This document shows positions 4,858 through 12,106 of a stretch of DNA of 12,190 bases, one piece after another; positions within the stretch are counted from its first letter, which is position 1; each line of letters opens with the position of its first letter. Below the pieces are notes generated by a model that saw only the letters and a program-made list of their open reading frames with translations, searched no databases and was not told the DNA's origin. The position numbers were made by a program, and so were the translations under genes. Source of the DNA: JBKBXU01 sp046313675 (GTDB lineage: Bacteria; Bacteroidota; Bacteroidia; Cytophagales; Cytophagaceae); assembly GCA_046313675.1 (NCBI GenBank), contig JBKBXU010000127.1:1-12190 (forward strand). Direction: 5' to 3'.

Positions 4858-6945
4858 ATGACAAAGAAAGAAATCAAGGTATCTTCCGAGTTTAAGGCTC
4901 AAACTACCAAAGCAATAATATCTATAAACCTTTTTATACTGATATATTTACTAATGTTAGTTTTTGCGGTTGGATTGACAGTGTTGTGCGTTTATGGAGG
5001 AATAATGTTAATAGCAATCCGGCCAATGTTCATAACCATAGCATTGGGAATAGGATTAGCCAGTTTAGGTATTCTGGTGTTGTTTTTCTTGCTTAAATTT
5101 ATATTCAAATCGCACAAAGTTGATCGCTCGCATCTCATTGAAATTAGAAAAGCGGATGAACCTAAACTTTTTAGTCTTATAGACGAGATTGTGAAAAAAG
5201 TTGGCACCAACTTTCCGAAAAAAGTTTATTTATCTTCGGATGTCAATGCTGCGGTTTTCTATGATTCTAGTTTTTGGAGTATGTTTTTTCCTATCAAAAA
5301 AAACCTTCAAATAGGTTTAGGTCTTGTGAACACGGTTTCCAAATTGGAACTTACAGCTATTTTGAGCCACGAATTTGGTCATTTTTCACAAAAAACAATG
5401 AAGGTTGGCAGTTATGTTTACAATGTAAATCAAGTAATTTTTAACCTGTTATTTGACAATGAGTCATACGATAATCTTATTCAACGTTGGGCAAATGCAA
5501 GTGGATATTTTTCAGTTTTCGTAGTTATTGCGGTTAAAATAATTGAAGGTATTAAATGGGTGTTAAAACAGATGTATGGATTAGTAAATAAAAGCTATAT
5601 GGGATTGTCGAGAGAAATGGAGTTTCACGCAGATGAAATAGCAGCTAATGTGACAGGATACGAGCCATTAAAAAGTTCTTTGCTTAGGTTGCCATTAGCA
5701 GACCATTCTTTTAGCAGTGTTCTATTGTTCTATGAGAGAAAAATTGCCGAGAATCAAAAATCTGAAAATATTTTTAGGGACCACTTATTTGTAACAAACT
5801 TTCTTGCACAAGACAACAATATTGAAATTAAAGACAATTTACCCCAAATATCAGATAGCGAATTAAATAAATTTAATAAATCGAAATTGGTTGTTAAGGA
5901 CCAGTGGGCTTCGCATCCAAGTACAGAAGACAGAATAACAATGTTGGAGAAAACAGGGTTATCTTCTTTAAGTATTGATAATGAATCTGCCAACTCGTTG
6001 TTTGCAGACATTGAAAGAACACAGAGAGAATTTACCAGTAAGATGTTTAAGGAAGTCGTTTATTCAGGTGAGTGTTCAGCTATTCCTTTTGAATTATTTC
6101 AATCAGATTTCAAGAATGAATTTTTTGAAAGCACCTTTCCAAAGGTATATAATGGTTATTATGACAATAAAAACCCTTTAATTTTTAATACACAGAGTGT
6201 TGAACAGTATTCAGATGATATCGAACTAGAAGAATTATTTTCTGAAAACAAAGTAGAACTTGTTTATACTGCATTATCATTACAAAGTGACATTGAAGCA
6301 ATTAAACAAATTTCAGATAAAACTTTAGGTGTTAAAACCTTTGATTATGACGGTATTAAATACGGAAAAAAAGACTGTAAAGATCTTCTCCAAAAACTTG
6401 AATTGGATTTAAAAAATCTAAACGAACAGATAAAACTAAATGACAAAAGAATTTTTAGGTTTTTTAGTGCCATAGAAAGTGATACTAAAAACAATTCTGT
6501 ATTAGAAAATTTATACAACCAATTTTTTGATTATGATAAGGAATTTGACTCTAAGTATGATATCTATGTAAAACTATCAAACGGGTTACAATTTGTTAAT
6601 ATCACAACACCTTTTGAGCAGATTAGAGAAAATTTTATATGTATTGAGCCCCTGGAAGAAAAATTGAAAAAAGATATTAGAGAGTTGTTAGAAAACCCAG
6701 ATTATCAAACTGAATTGACCAAAGAAATCAAAGAAAATTTTGAATTGTACCTTACTAAGAAATGGCAGTATTTCGAAAATGAAAAATACTTTGACAATAA
6801 TTTGGAAACAATTTTTACTGCTATAAATAACTACGCCTTTATTTTGTCACGAGGTTACTTTCTGATAAAACAGAAGTTATTGAATTACCAAGTAGAATTA
6901 ATGAAAATCACACACAACAGCGGTGACCGTTGCACAACACCCTAA
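4858..6945 (+). CDS. M48-family membrane metalloprotease (HEXXH)
   Basis: The 695-residue protein has two hydrophobic segments at about residues 18-45 and 52-75, then the zinc-protease site H171-E-F-G-H175 (LSHEFGHFSQ) and a third ligand E255 in REMEFHADEIA, the arrangement of M48 (Ste24/HtpX-like) peptidases. A further hydrophobic stretch near residues 215-232 separates the two motifs. This predicts an integral inner-membrane protease. SHPSTEDRITMLE (about residues 350-362) is the usual end of the M48 catalytic domain. The remaining 330 residues are rich in charged residues and Asn, predicted helical, with no motif I recognise; such tails are seen in large M48 proteins of this phylum. The last residues, ITHNSGDRCTTP, are encoded within a cassette-end-like sequence, so the original C-terminus may have been replaced. 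It starts 11 bp after repeat copy 2. Confidence 0.9.
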   Translation: MTKKEIKVSSEFKAQTTKAIISINLFILIYLLMLVFAVGLTVLCVYGGIMLIAIRPMFITIALGIGLASLGILVLFFLLKFIFKSHKVDRSHLIEIRKADEPKLFSLIDEIVKKVGTNFPKKVYLSSDVNAAVFYDSSFWSMFFPIKKNLQIGLGLVNTVSKLELTAILSHEFGHFSQKTMKVGSYVYNVNQVIFNLLFDNESYDNLIQRWANASGYFSVFVVIAVKIIEGIKWVLKQMYGLVNKSYMGLSREMEFHADEIAANVTGYEPLKSSLLRLPLADHSFSSVLLFYERKIAENQKSENIFRDHLFVTNFLAQDNNIEIKDNLPQISDSELNKFNKSKLVVKDQWASHPSTEDRITMLEKTGLSSLSIDNESANSLFADIERTQREFTSKMFKEVVYSGECSAIPFELFQSDFKNEFFESTFPKVYNGYYDNKNPLIFNTQSVEQYSDDIELEELFSENKVELVYTALSLQSDIEAIKQISDKTLGVKTFDYDGIKYGKKDCKDLLQKLELDLKNLNEQIKLNDKRIFRFFSAIESDTKNNSVLENLYNQFFDYDKEFDSKYDIYVKLSNGLQFVNITTPFEQIRENFICIEPLEEKLKKDIRELLENPDYQTELTKEIKENFELYLTKKWQYFENEKYFDNNLETIFTAINNYAFILSRGYFLIKQKLLNYQVELMKITHNSGDRCTTP
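6912..6935 (+). repeat. Collapsed attC-like site at the 3' end of the M48 gene
   Basis: ACACAAC (6912-6918, the same box as element A), then AGCGG, then TGA, CCG and GTTGCAC (6929-6935) lie within 24 bp. CGG and CCG can pair, flanked by AAC and GTT. This looks like the two ends of a hairpin element joined with the middle deleted, placed inside the last codons of the M48 gene. The motif is short, so chance cannot be excluded. Confidence 0.3.
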
Positions 6946-6977
6946 AACAGAAAAAACAGGTTTCATATAAGCCTATA

Positions 6978-7135
6978 TAAGCCATCATAAACATGCCATG
7001 GTTTTTATCTAAAACCCTTAAAGCTCTACATCAAGAAAGTAAATGTGTTTAAAAGTATTTGAACCTTAGAGATCTTTGCCCTAAATTAGATAGATAATGA
7101 AGTAATGCGTAATAGATAGCGTGTAATATGTAGTT
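6978..7135 (+). repeat. Dispersed repeat, copy 3
   Basis: Homologous to copies 1 and 2 from TAAGCCATCATAAACATGCC to ATGTAGTT. It lacks the 5' portion (ATTAACAGATCCGGAG) of the other two and no KilA-N fragment precedes it; instead a short direct duplication ATATAAGCC is found at its left edge (6965-6980). Its right end extends with copy 1, beyond the end of copy 2, and stops 25 bp before the rhomboid-protein ATG. One A is missing in the run at GTAAATGTG compared with the others. Confidence 0.8.
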
Positions 7136-7160
7136 GGCTTGCATTTATTAAATCTTACCA

Positions 7161-8747
7161 ATGGATGAAATTCTCAAAAAAATCAGGTATATCTACTTAA
7201 GATATCTTATAATATCATTAGGGATAATTTCAATTTATTCAATAAGCAGATGGTATTTTGATCTCTATTTAGGTATTTTATCTATTAAAGAAGATTTACT
7301 TGATTTTTGGATACCCATTACTTTAATAGGAATTTTAATTATTCTATTTCTGCGAAGAAGAATTAAATTTTTACATATAGGACGTACAGAAAGTAATGGT
7401 TATATCGGGTATCAGTTCATAATAGTAATCTCAATCTTTGTGCCTCTTATTATGGCTCAAAATTTTATTAAATTAACATCAAGTGAACTACATAAGATAA
7501 ATTCAATAACTGAAATAAAAGAGGTAAAAAGCACAGATTATTTCTTTATCAATAATTATGATATTTTCAAGAATCATCGGGGTGTTTATAGAACCTCAAG
7601 AACAGGAGGGCGAAACAACAAGGATTTAACTTATTACATATACTGTGTAGTCCCAATAATTGATCAAAAGGAATCCGTAGATTTAAGCAATCACAGATAT
7701 TGGTATGGAATTAAATTCAGCGAAAAAGTCAGTAATTACCAGAACGATTCTATGAAAAATGAAAAATGGAAAGCATTTCAGAAGTCATCTTTTGCTGAAT
7801 TAAATAACTATAATTTTAATTCCTTTCTACATCTTAAGGGGGTCAGTTTTAATGATGATAAGGATGGGTATATTGAGGCTATAAAATCTCTTGGAAATGG
7901 TATTATAGAAAATGAACTTATAATAGTAGAACCGGTAAGTGAAGCTTATCAAGATAGAATAGATGACGCACTTTTTTGGTTTTTGTGCACTTTAGGAATA
8001 AGTAAACTAATTATCCTGACTATGATTTTAATTCCTTCATTTGATAATCAGGAATTATTAAATTACAGAAACAACCAGACCTTAAAAAAAGATGACTTGA
8101 ATGGTATTTTTGAATATTTAATACCTAAGAGAAATCATGTAATTACCTCTGTTTTAATTAACATAAACATTTTAGTTTTCATCCTAATGGTTTTCTATGG
8201 AATTAATATAATATCTGCTACACCATTAGAATTATTAAAAATAGGAGCAATTAGAAGATATGAAGTTCTAAATGGAGAGCATTGGAGGCTTTTAACATCT
8301 ATGTTTTTGCATGGTGGCTTAATACATATATTGATGAATATCTTTGGAATTGGATTTACATGTGCGTTAGTTGAGCCTGTTATTGGAAAGTTTAGAACAT
8401 TAGTGGCATATATTATTTCTGGCATAGGCGCAAGCGTAGTTAGTATTTATTGGCATGAAAACACAATTAGTGTGGGAGCAAGCGGGGCAATATTTGGAAT
8501 GATGGGAGTCATGTTAGCCCTTCTTTTAACAAAAAGAGATAAAGGAATGGGAGGAATATATTTAATTCTTGTTGGTTTATATGGGGGAATCAGTTTATTG
8601 TTTGGACTGCTTGGTGGAATAGATAATGCAGCTCATATTGGAGGATTATTTTCAGGAATTTTAATAGGATTTCTTCTTATTGGATTCAACAGAAACGAAA
8701 AACGCAAGCTATCAAAATATAAAAAAGAACAGCGGGTTCAGTGGTAG
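7161..8747 (+). CDS. Rhomboid-family intramembrane serine protease with long N-terminal extension
   Basis: The 528-residue membrane protein ends in a rhomboid core (about residues 320-515). The core shows EHWRLLTSMFLHGGLIHILM followed by N, the nucleophile S441 in GASGAIFG, and the partner H492 in AAHIGG, so the Ser-His dyad is intact. Rhomboids cleave membrane-spanning substrates within the bilayer. Ahead of the core come three hydrophobic segments (about residues 14-33, 47-65, 84-101), a soluble stretch of about 160 residues, and another hydrophobic segment near 270-292. The soluble part contains YFFINNYDIF and YYIYCVVPII and is probably exposed outside the cytoplasm; I recognise no domain in it. 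The length is about twice that of a minimal rhomboid. It follows repeat copy 3 by 25 bp, and its stop falls within hairpin element D. Confidence 0.92.
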   Translation: MDEILKKIRYIYLRYLIISLGIISIYSISRWYFDLYLGILSIKEDLLDFWIPITLIGILIILFLRRRIKFLHIGRTESNGYIGYQFIIVISIFVPLIMAQNFIKLTSSELHKINSITEIKEVKSTDYFFINNYDIFKNHRGVYRTSRTGGRNNKDLTYYIYCVVPIIDQKESVDLSNHRYWYGIKFSEKVSNYQNDSMKNEKWKAFQKSSFAELNNYNFNSFLHLKGVSFNDDKDGYIEAIKSLGNGIIENELIIVEPVSEAYQDRIDDALFWFLCTLGISKLIILTMILIPSFDNQELLNYRNNQTLKKDDLNGIFEYLIPKRNHVITSVLININILVFILMVFYGINIISATPLELLKIGAIRRYEVLNGEHWRLLTSMFLHGGLIHILMNIFGIGFTCALVEPVIGKFRTLVAYIISGIGASVVSIYWHENTISVGASGAIFGMMGVMLALLLTKRDKGMGGIYLILVGLYGGISLLFGLLGGIDNAAHIGGLFSGILIGFLLIGFNRNEKRKLSKYKKEQRVQW

Positions 8748-8805
8748 TGGAACCTTCTGTGCTTTTCGCTACCGGTCTTTCGGTGGACCTATATAAACGT
8801 TGCGC
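8728..8805 (+). repeat. attC-like hairpin element D (short)
   Basis: AACAGCG (8728-8734) opens a shorter element and GTTGCGC (8799-8805) closes it. GGTTC (8735-8739) pairs with GGACC (8785-8789), and GGTAG pairs with CTACC inside. The opening AACAGCG is the same as in element C (3820-3826) and in the collapsed site at 6916. The rhomboid stop codon lies inside, and the next gene starts 10 bp after the closing box. The pairing is weaker than in A and C. Confidence 0.45.
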
Positions 8806-8815
8806 TTAGTATAAA

Positions 8816-9157
8816 ATGGTAACAATCCTATTAATAGTGACATTCGGAAACTTCCTGATTTTTTGGGTAGTAACAGTTATATTTTATACTCCTGCCTGTT
8901 TCAATTTACGAACAATGATGGATTCCATTGACTTAGACGGAGAACTAACAAAGACACAAGCACCAACGAGTTTGTATTTTACCAATTTTTACACTTTAGA
9001 CTGTTGGGCAATTGGACTTCCTAAATCTGACAAGTATTTAAAGTATGATCAACTCGAACGGACAACAAAACGAATTAGAACATATCGAAAAATAATGGCT
9101 TATACTGCACCAATAATGATAATTTGTGGTTTCATTTTATTGATGACAGTAGAATGA
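8816..9157 (+). CDS. Hypothetical 113-aa protein with two membrane segments
   Basis: The product has a hydrophobic segment at about residues 3-26 (TILLIVTFGNFLIFWVVTVI) and another at about 95-111 (APIMIICGFILLM), with a polar middle containing DSIDLDGELTKTQAPTS and a basic stretch (RTTKRIRTYRK) before the second helix. This predicts a hairpin-like inner-membrane protein with both termini on one side. I recognise no family. It starts 10 bp after element D and is followed within 17 bp by GCACAAC, so it has the gene-plus-site layout of its neighbours. It is the last + strand gene before the core-like minus-strand block. Composition and continuous frame support a real gene. Confidence 0.65.
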   Translation: MVTILLIVTFGNFLIFWVVTVIFYTPACFNLRTMMDSIDLDGELTKTQAPTSLYFTNFYTLDCWAIGLPKSDKYLKYDQLERTTKRIRTYRKIMAYTAPIMIICGFILLMTVE

Positions 9158-9173
9158 AAAGAAAGGACACTAA

Positions 9174-9205
9174 GCACAACAGCAGAGGTTACAACAGGCT
9201 ATGCG
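9174..9205 (+). repeat. Possible remnant of an attC-like site at the array edge
   Basis: GCACAACAGC (9174-9183) matches the left boxes of the other elements (AAC followed by AGC), and GCTATGCG (9198-9205) resembles a degraded GTTATGCG closing box. The stem between them is missing. It begins 16 bp after the stop of the 113-aa membrane protein gene and marks where the array gives way to core-like sequence. The assignment depends on its position as much as on its sequence. Confidence 0.25.
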
Positions 9206-9218
9206 AAGAGCAAAATAG

Positions 9219-9255
9219 TTTTGTCAGGAAAAGAGCTACTCCTCTCCTGACAAAG
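9219..9255 (-). terminator. Hairpin terminator, possibly bidirectional
   Basis: TTTGTCAGGA (9220-9229) and TCCTGACAAA (9245-9254) form a perfect 10-bp stem with a 15-nt loop in which GAG and CTC can extend the pairing. It starts 8 bp beyond the stop of the minus-strand gene at 9263 and also follows the + strand gene ending at 9157. A weak T-rich tract follows it on the minus strand. It probably serves the minus-strand gene. Confidence 0.65.
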
Positions 9256-9262
9256 ACAATGA

Positions 9263-9625
9263 TTATAATCCGATCAATGAAGTTAAATCCTTAAGGGCGT
9301 TTTTGCCATACCATACGTTTGCAAAAGCCATAAACAGAAGAAGCACCGCCACACCAAATCCTATAAACAAGCCCAGATAGCTGTTTTTGGCAACTTTCTT
9401 GGTGGCCTGCATATATTTCTCGGAAGTCTTTTTAAAGTATTTGTCCATAAAATGGAACACCGGATAAAAGATCAATACGATGGCCGCCATGGACAGAGCC
9501 GTGGATTTGTATGGACTTTTGGCTTCTGTATAATGGTGCAGAAAATCATGGGCATATGCATAAATTAACTTGGCTATAAGGATAGCTATTACAATTACAG
9601 CATATTTGGTCAGCTTTCTATTCAT
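9263..9625 (-). CDS. Hypothetical 120-aa protein with three membrane segments
   Basis: The product begins MNRKLTKYAVIVIAILIAKL and has hydrophobic segments at about residues 8-27, 44-60 and 84-105. The stretch between the second and third (DKYFKKTSEKYMQATKKVAK) is rich in lysine and therefore probably cytoplasmic. There is no enzyme motif and I recognise no family. It lies 39 bp downstream of the OmpH/Skp-like gene on the same strand, so the two may be co-transcribed, ending at the hairpin 9219-9255. Codon use and GC fit the core-like right half rather than the array. Confidence 0.7.
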   Translation of the reverse strand: MNRKLTKYAVIVIAILIAKLIYAYAHDFLHHYTEAKSPYKSTALSMAAIVLIFYPVFHFMDKYFKKTSEKYMQATKKVAKNSYLGLFIGFGVAVLLLFMAFANVWYGKNALKDLTSLIGL

Positions 9626-9664
9626 GGTATTAATTAATTGGTTTCCTATGAACAGGCGAGCTGG

Positions 9665-10291
9665 CTATTTCTTCTTTCTATACTCCTTATTAAGACCATC
9701 CACCACTTCTTTGGTAATTTCCAAACTATCGCTTGCATATACGATGGTTGCAGGCCCGCCTTTTGAATAAGTGAAAATATACGAATATTTTTTCTCTTTA
9801 CTCAGATCCTGTAGGTAGTCATCAAGATTTTTAAGAAAATCTTTTTGAAACTTTATTTCCTGATTGGCCAAATCCCCCTGAAGTTTTTCGCGAAGCTTTA
9901 ACAGCTCTTGCTCTTCATTCATTAGAGCTTCTTCTTTGGTTTTTCTATGGCCTTCTGTCAGCGAAGGAGCCATTTGCTGATATTTTTGAATGTCCTCATA
10001 AAATTTTGCCTCACGAGCCTTGAACTGGTTTTGCTTATTTTTTAGTTGGCCTTCAAGGTTTTTGATGCTTTTCTGATAGAACTCATATTTTTGAGTCAGG
10101 GAATCCAGGTTTACGTACGCAACTTTTAACAAAGGGTTTACTTCCGGAAGTGCTACAGGAGTATTTGTCGTGTCTTCCTGTACAACAAGAGCAGCAATGT
10201 TTTGTGCTGGTTTCTGGTTAAAATGAAGAAAATATAATACAGCAACGGCTACAATTAGTACTCCATTCAGGGCAATTGAAATATTTTTCAC
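9665..10291 (-). CDS. OmpH/Skp-family periplasmic chaperone
   Basis: The 208-residue protein has an N-terminal hydrophobic segment (about residues 4-23), serving as signal or anchor, a linker, and then the OmpH core starting KVAYVNLDSLTQKYEFYQKS. A long charged helical region follows (about residues 75-170), the coiled-coil tentacles of Skp-like chaperones, and the closing strand segment YSYIFTYSKGGPATIVYASD, also typical. Skp proteins hold unfolded outer-membrane proteins in the periplasm; Bacteroidota often have several copies. The start codon is GTG (10289-10291); a TAA lies in frame five codons upstream and no ATG fits better. The hydrophobic segment lacks an obvious cleavage site, so the protein may stay anchored in the inner membrane. 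Confidence 0.87.
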   Translation of the reverse strand: MKNISIALNGVLIVAVAVLYFLHFNQKPAQNIAALVVQEDTTNTPVALPEVNPLLKVAYVNLDSLTQKYEFYQKSIKNLEGQLKNKQNQFKAREAKFYEDIQKYQQMAPSLTEGHRKTKEEALMNEEQELLKLREKLQGDLANQEIKFQKDFLKNLDDYLQDLSKEKKYSYIFTYSKGGPATIVYASDSLEITKEVVDGLNKEYRKKK

Positions 10292-10429
10292 TTTAAATGT
10301 AATTTAAGGTTGCGAAAATTGTTGGCGACTAAGTTAAGGAAGTTTCCTAAACTATTCTCAACGGCAACACATAAATTGACAGAAAAGTTGACTTGTCTGG
10401 AAAAAATTTAAAAAAATCATCTTTTGGGC

Positions 10430-10897
10430 TTATTTTAATAAGGTTAACAGCTCTTCTTCCATAGATGAAGTTATGGACTCTGTAATCCGGCCAACTTCTT
10501 TCCCATTATTAAGCAGGATAATGGTAGGTACCGCATAGATATTATATTCTTTTTCCAAGCCTTCAGGGCTGGATAGTTCACCATTAAGAAGATATGTGTC
10601 TGGTTTTTCCATAGGGACGCCTGCCTTATTTACAACTTTATAAAACTGAGGTAGCAGAAGTCGGGTGTCGGGACACCAGGTACCGGCAAACACTAAAAAA
10701 TCATACTTTGGAAGCTCTTTGCCAAGTTTTTTGAGCAAAGCTTTATCGGGCTTATAGGTGTTGAAGCCTGACTTGAACCATTGCTGCTGTCTCAGATACG
10801 AAGCAGTTGTTTTCCCATACGGATCATCTTCTTTTTTACCGGCTAATACCGGGATAAAAAAGTATAAAAGCATAAGTATCAATAGCAGCTTTCTCAT
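10430..10897 (-). CDS. Exported thioredoxin-fold protein with single active-site cysteine
   Basis: The 155-residue product opens with a signal peptide (MRKLLLILMLLYFFIPVLAG), so it should act in the periplasm. The thioredoxin fold shows as YDFLVFAGTWCPDTRLLLPQ with the active-site motif W74-C75-P76-D77-T78 and the cis-proline P124 in YAVPTIILLNNGKEVGRI. The usual second cysteine of CxxC is threonine here. Such CxxT/CxxS forms cannot form the internal disulfide and so are not ordinary disulfide reductases; they may bind thiols or work through mixed disulfides. Similar WCxD-type proteins are widespread in Bacteroidota. The gene is preceded by a terminator at 10962-11007 and so has its own promoter. 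A 138-bp gap without further genes separates it from the Skp-like gene. Confidence 0.83.
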   Translation of the reverse strand: MRKLLLILMLLYFFIPVLAGKKEDDPYGKTTASYLRQQQWFKSGFNTYKPDKALLKKLGKELPKYDFLVFAGTWCPDTRLLLPQFYKVVNKAGVPMEKPDTYLLNGELSSPEGLEKEYNIYAVPTIILLNNGKEVGRITESITSSMEEELLTLLK

Positions 10898-10961
10898 AGA
10901 TACATAACAAGGTTTGATTAGTAATTTGTTTTACCGAAAGCCGACTGATGTTAAAAATTAA

Positions 10962-11007
10962 AAACCTGGAATATGCAATGGATAGCCCTATTGCATATTC
11001 CGGGTTT
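10962..11007 (-). terminator. Rho-independent terminator of the DUF892 gene
   Basis: Bases 10962-10981 pair with 10988-11007 (AAACC.GGAATATGCAAT against ATTGCATATTCC.GGTTT) with one mismatch and one G-U, leaving a 6-nt loop. On the minus strand the stem is followed by TTTTTAATTTTTAAC, a good U-tract. It lies 3 bp beyond the stop of the gene at 11011. Confidence 0.88.
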
Positions 11008-11010
11008 CAA

Positions 11011-11505
11011 CTATGCATGCAGGGCTTTTTCATTAATTGCACGCTCGGCCATTTGCGTTAGGCGCATGTCCTGCATTTTTTCCTCCTCAAGCGTTTGCAA
11101 AAGCAACTTGAGCACTTCCTCATTATTAATGTGTTTTGCCAGGGCACAGGCAGAACCATAAGAAGCAATTTCATAATGCTCGACTTTTTGTGCCCCGATA
11201 ATCAGGTCCGGATCCATGAGCTCACCTTCCGGTATTTCATTAAGATCCACTTCTATTTCCTGTAAAATGCCTTCCATGGCAATGCATTTTTTACCTCTTG
11301 GGGTAAAATCCAGGATTTCTGCAATTTTTTCCAGACGCTCTCTTTGTCTGGCAGTAACTTCAACATGTGCTTCTATTTCCTTCGCCAGCTCACGGTCAGT
11401 GGCTTTTTTTGCTAGTTTGGGAAGCTCTTTTTCAAGTTGGCCTTCTGCACTGTATAAACTTTTAATGATGTTGGCGAAAAGGTCAATTGGTTTTCTTACT
11501 TTCAT
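11011..11505 (-). CDS. DUF892 ferritin-like protein (YciF/YciE family)
   Basis: The 164-residue product starts MKVRKPIDLFANIIKSLYSA, continues EGQLEKELPKLAKKATDREL and contains EIEAHVEVTARQRERLEKIA, then PDLIIGAQKVEHYEIASYGS and LQTLEEEKMQDMRLTQMAER: the four-helix ferritin-like pattern of DUF892. The E-x6-Y and E-x2-H type residues in the helices fit a diiron-binding site. Members are linked to stress responses, but the enzymatic role is not settled. I chose ATG 11505 because the family N-terminus begins at MKVRKPIDLF; an upstream ATG at 11550 would add 15 residues (MNIWLFYPLNINAIT) not typical of the family. It is transcribed away from der and ends at a strong terminator. Confidence 0.88.
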   Translation of the reverse strand: MKVRKPIDLFANIIKSLYSAEGQLEKELPKLAKKATDRELAKEIEAHVEVTARQRERLEKIAEILDFTPRGKKCIAMEGILQEIEVDLNEIPEGELMDPDLIIGAQKVEHYEIASYGSACALAKHINNEEVLKLLLQTLEEEKMQDMRLTQMAERAINEKALHA

Positions 11506-11619
11506 AGTGATTGCGTTTATGTTCAGTGGGTAGAACAGCCAAATATTCATAATGTTTGTTTTTGCAGGATCGATTTTACGATTATCAGATAAATAAAATA
11601 ATTTTGTGATTCATTTGCT

Positions 11620-11627
11620 TACCTTTG
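11620..11627 (+). promoter_or_regulatory. Bacteroidota-type -7 promoter box upstream of der
   Basis: TACCTTTG matches the Bacteroidota -7 consensus TAnnTTTG exactly and lies 59 bp before the der ATG. A TTTTG at 11602-11606 is the nearest candidate for the upstream TTG element, but its 13-bp spacing is shorter than the usual 17-23. The box supports assigning the window to this phylum. The remaining sequence between 11506 and 11686 shows nothing else clear. Confidence 0.6.
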
Positions 11628-11686
11628 CACCAATGAACCATAGAGCAGGTTCATAAATAATAGAAAATTCAAAAGTTTGATTAAAT

Positions 11687-12106
11687 ATGGCTAACATCGT
11701 CGCAATTGTCGGAAGGCCCAATGTAGGGAAATCAACCCTGTTTAACAGGTTGGTTGGGGGTCGGCAAGCCATTATGGATAATGTAAGTGGGGTGACCCGT
11801 GACCGGCATTATGGTCATGCCGAGTGGATTGGCAATTTTTATACAGTTATAGATACCGGTGGGTATGTAACAGGTTCGGATGATGTTTTTGAGGAGGCAA
11901 TACGCAATCAGGTGCAACTTGCCATGGATGAGGCGAGTGTGATTTTATTTGCCGTTGACGTAAATGAAGGCCTTCATCCTCTTGACCAGGAATTTGCAAG
12001 GGTACTTCGCAAAACATCAAAACCGGTGTATCTTGTTGCCAATAAGGCGGATAATGCCAATAGGGCAAATATGTCGGCTGAATTTTATCAATTGGGTTTT
12101 GATTAA
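11687..12106 (+). pseudogene. der: Ribosome-biogenesis GTPase Der, truncated after the first G domain
   Basis: Der (EngA) is an essential tandem-G-domain GTPase for 50S subunit assembly, normally about 430-440 residues. The start MANIVAIVGRPNVGKSTLFN carries the P-loop (G9-T17), followed by switch I (VSGVTRDRHYG), DTGG (56-59) and NKAD (119-122). The frame ends with QLGFD and TAA at 12104-12106 after 139 residues, just past G4 of the first domain. The expected continuation (about 30 more residues of G domain 1, a second G domain and the KH-like domain) does not appear in any frame in the next 84 bases. A frameshift in the six-A run at 12105-12110 would not restore it. Either the gene has been broken here or the sequence is misjoined near a contig end. 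Confidence 0.85.

Noticed and set aside
2965..7135. Dispersed repeat read as a CRISPR array or insertion sequence
   Set aside because: Copies are 1.5-2.3 kb apart, long and irregular, with genes between them; no transposase, terminal inverted repeats or target duplications are visible.
11216..11533. Plus-strand 105-aa frame antisense to the DUF892 gene
   Set aside because: Serine-rich complement of an obvious ferritin-like gene; no independent support.
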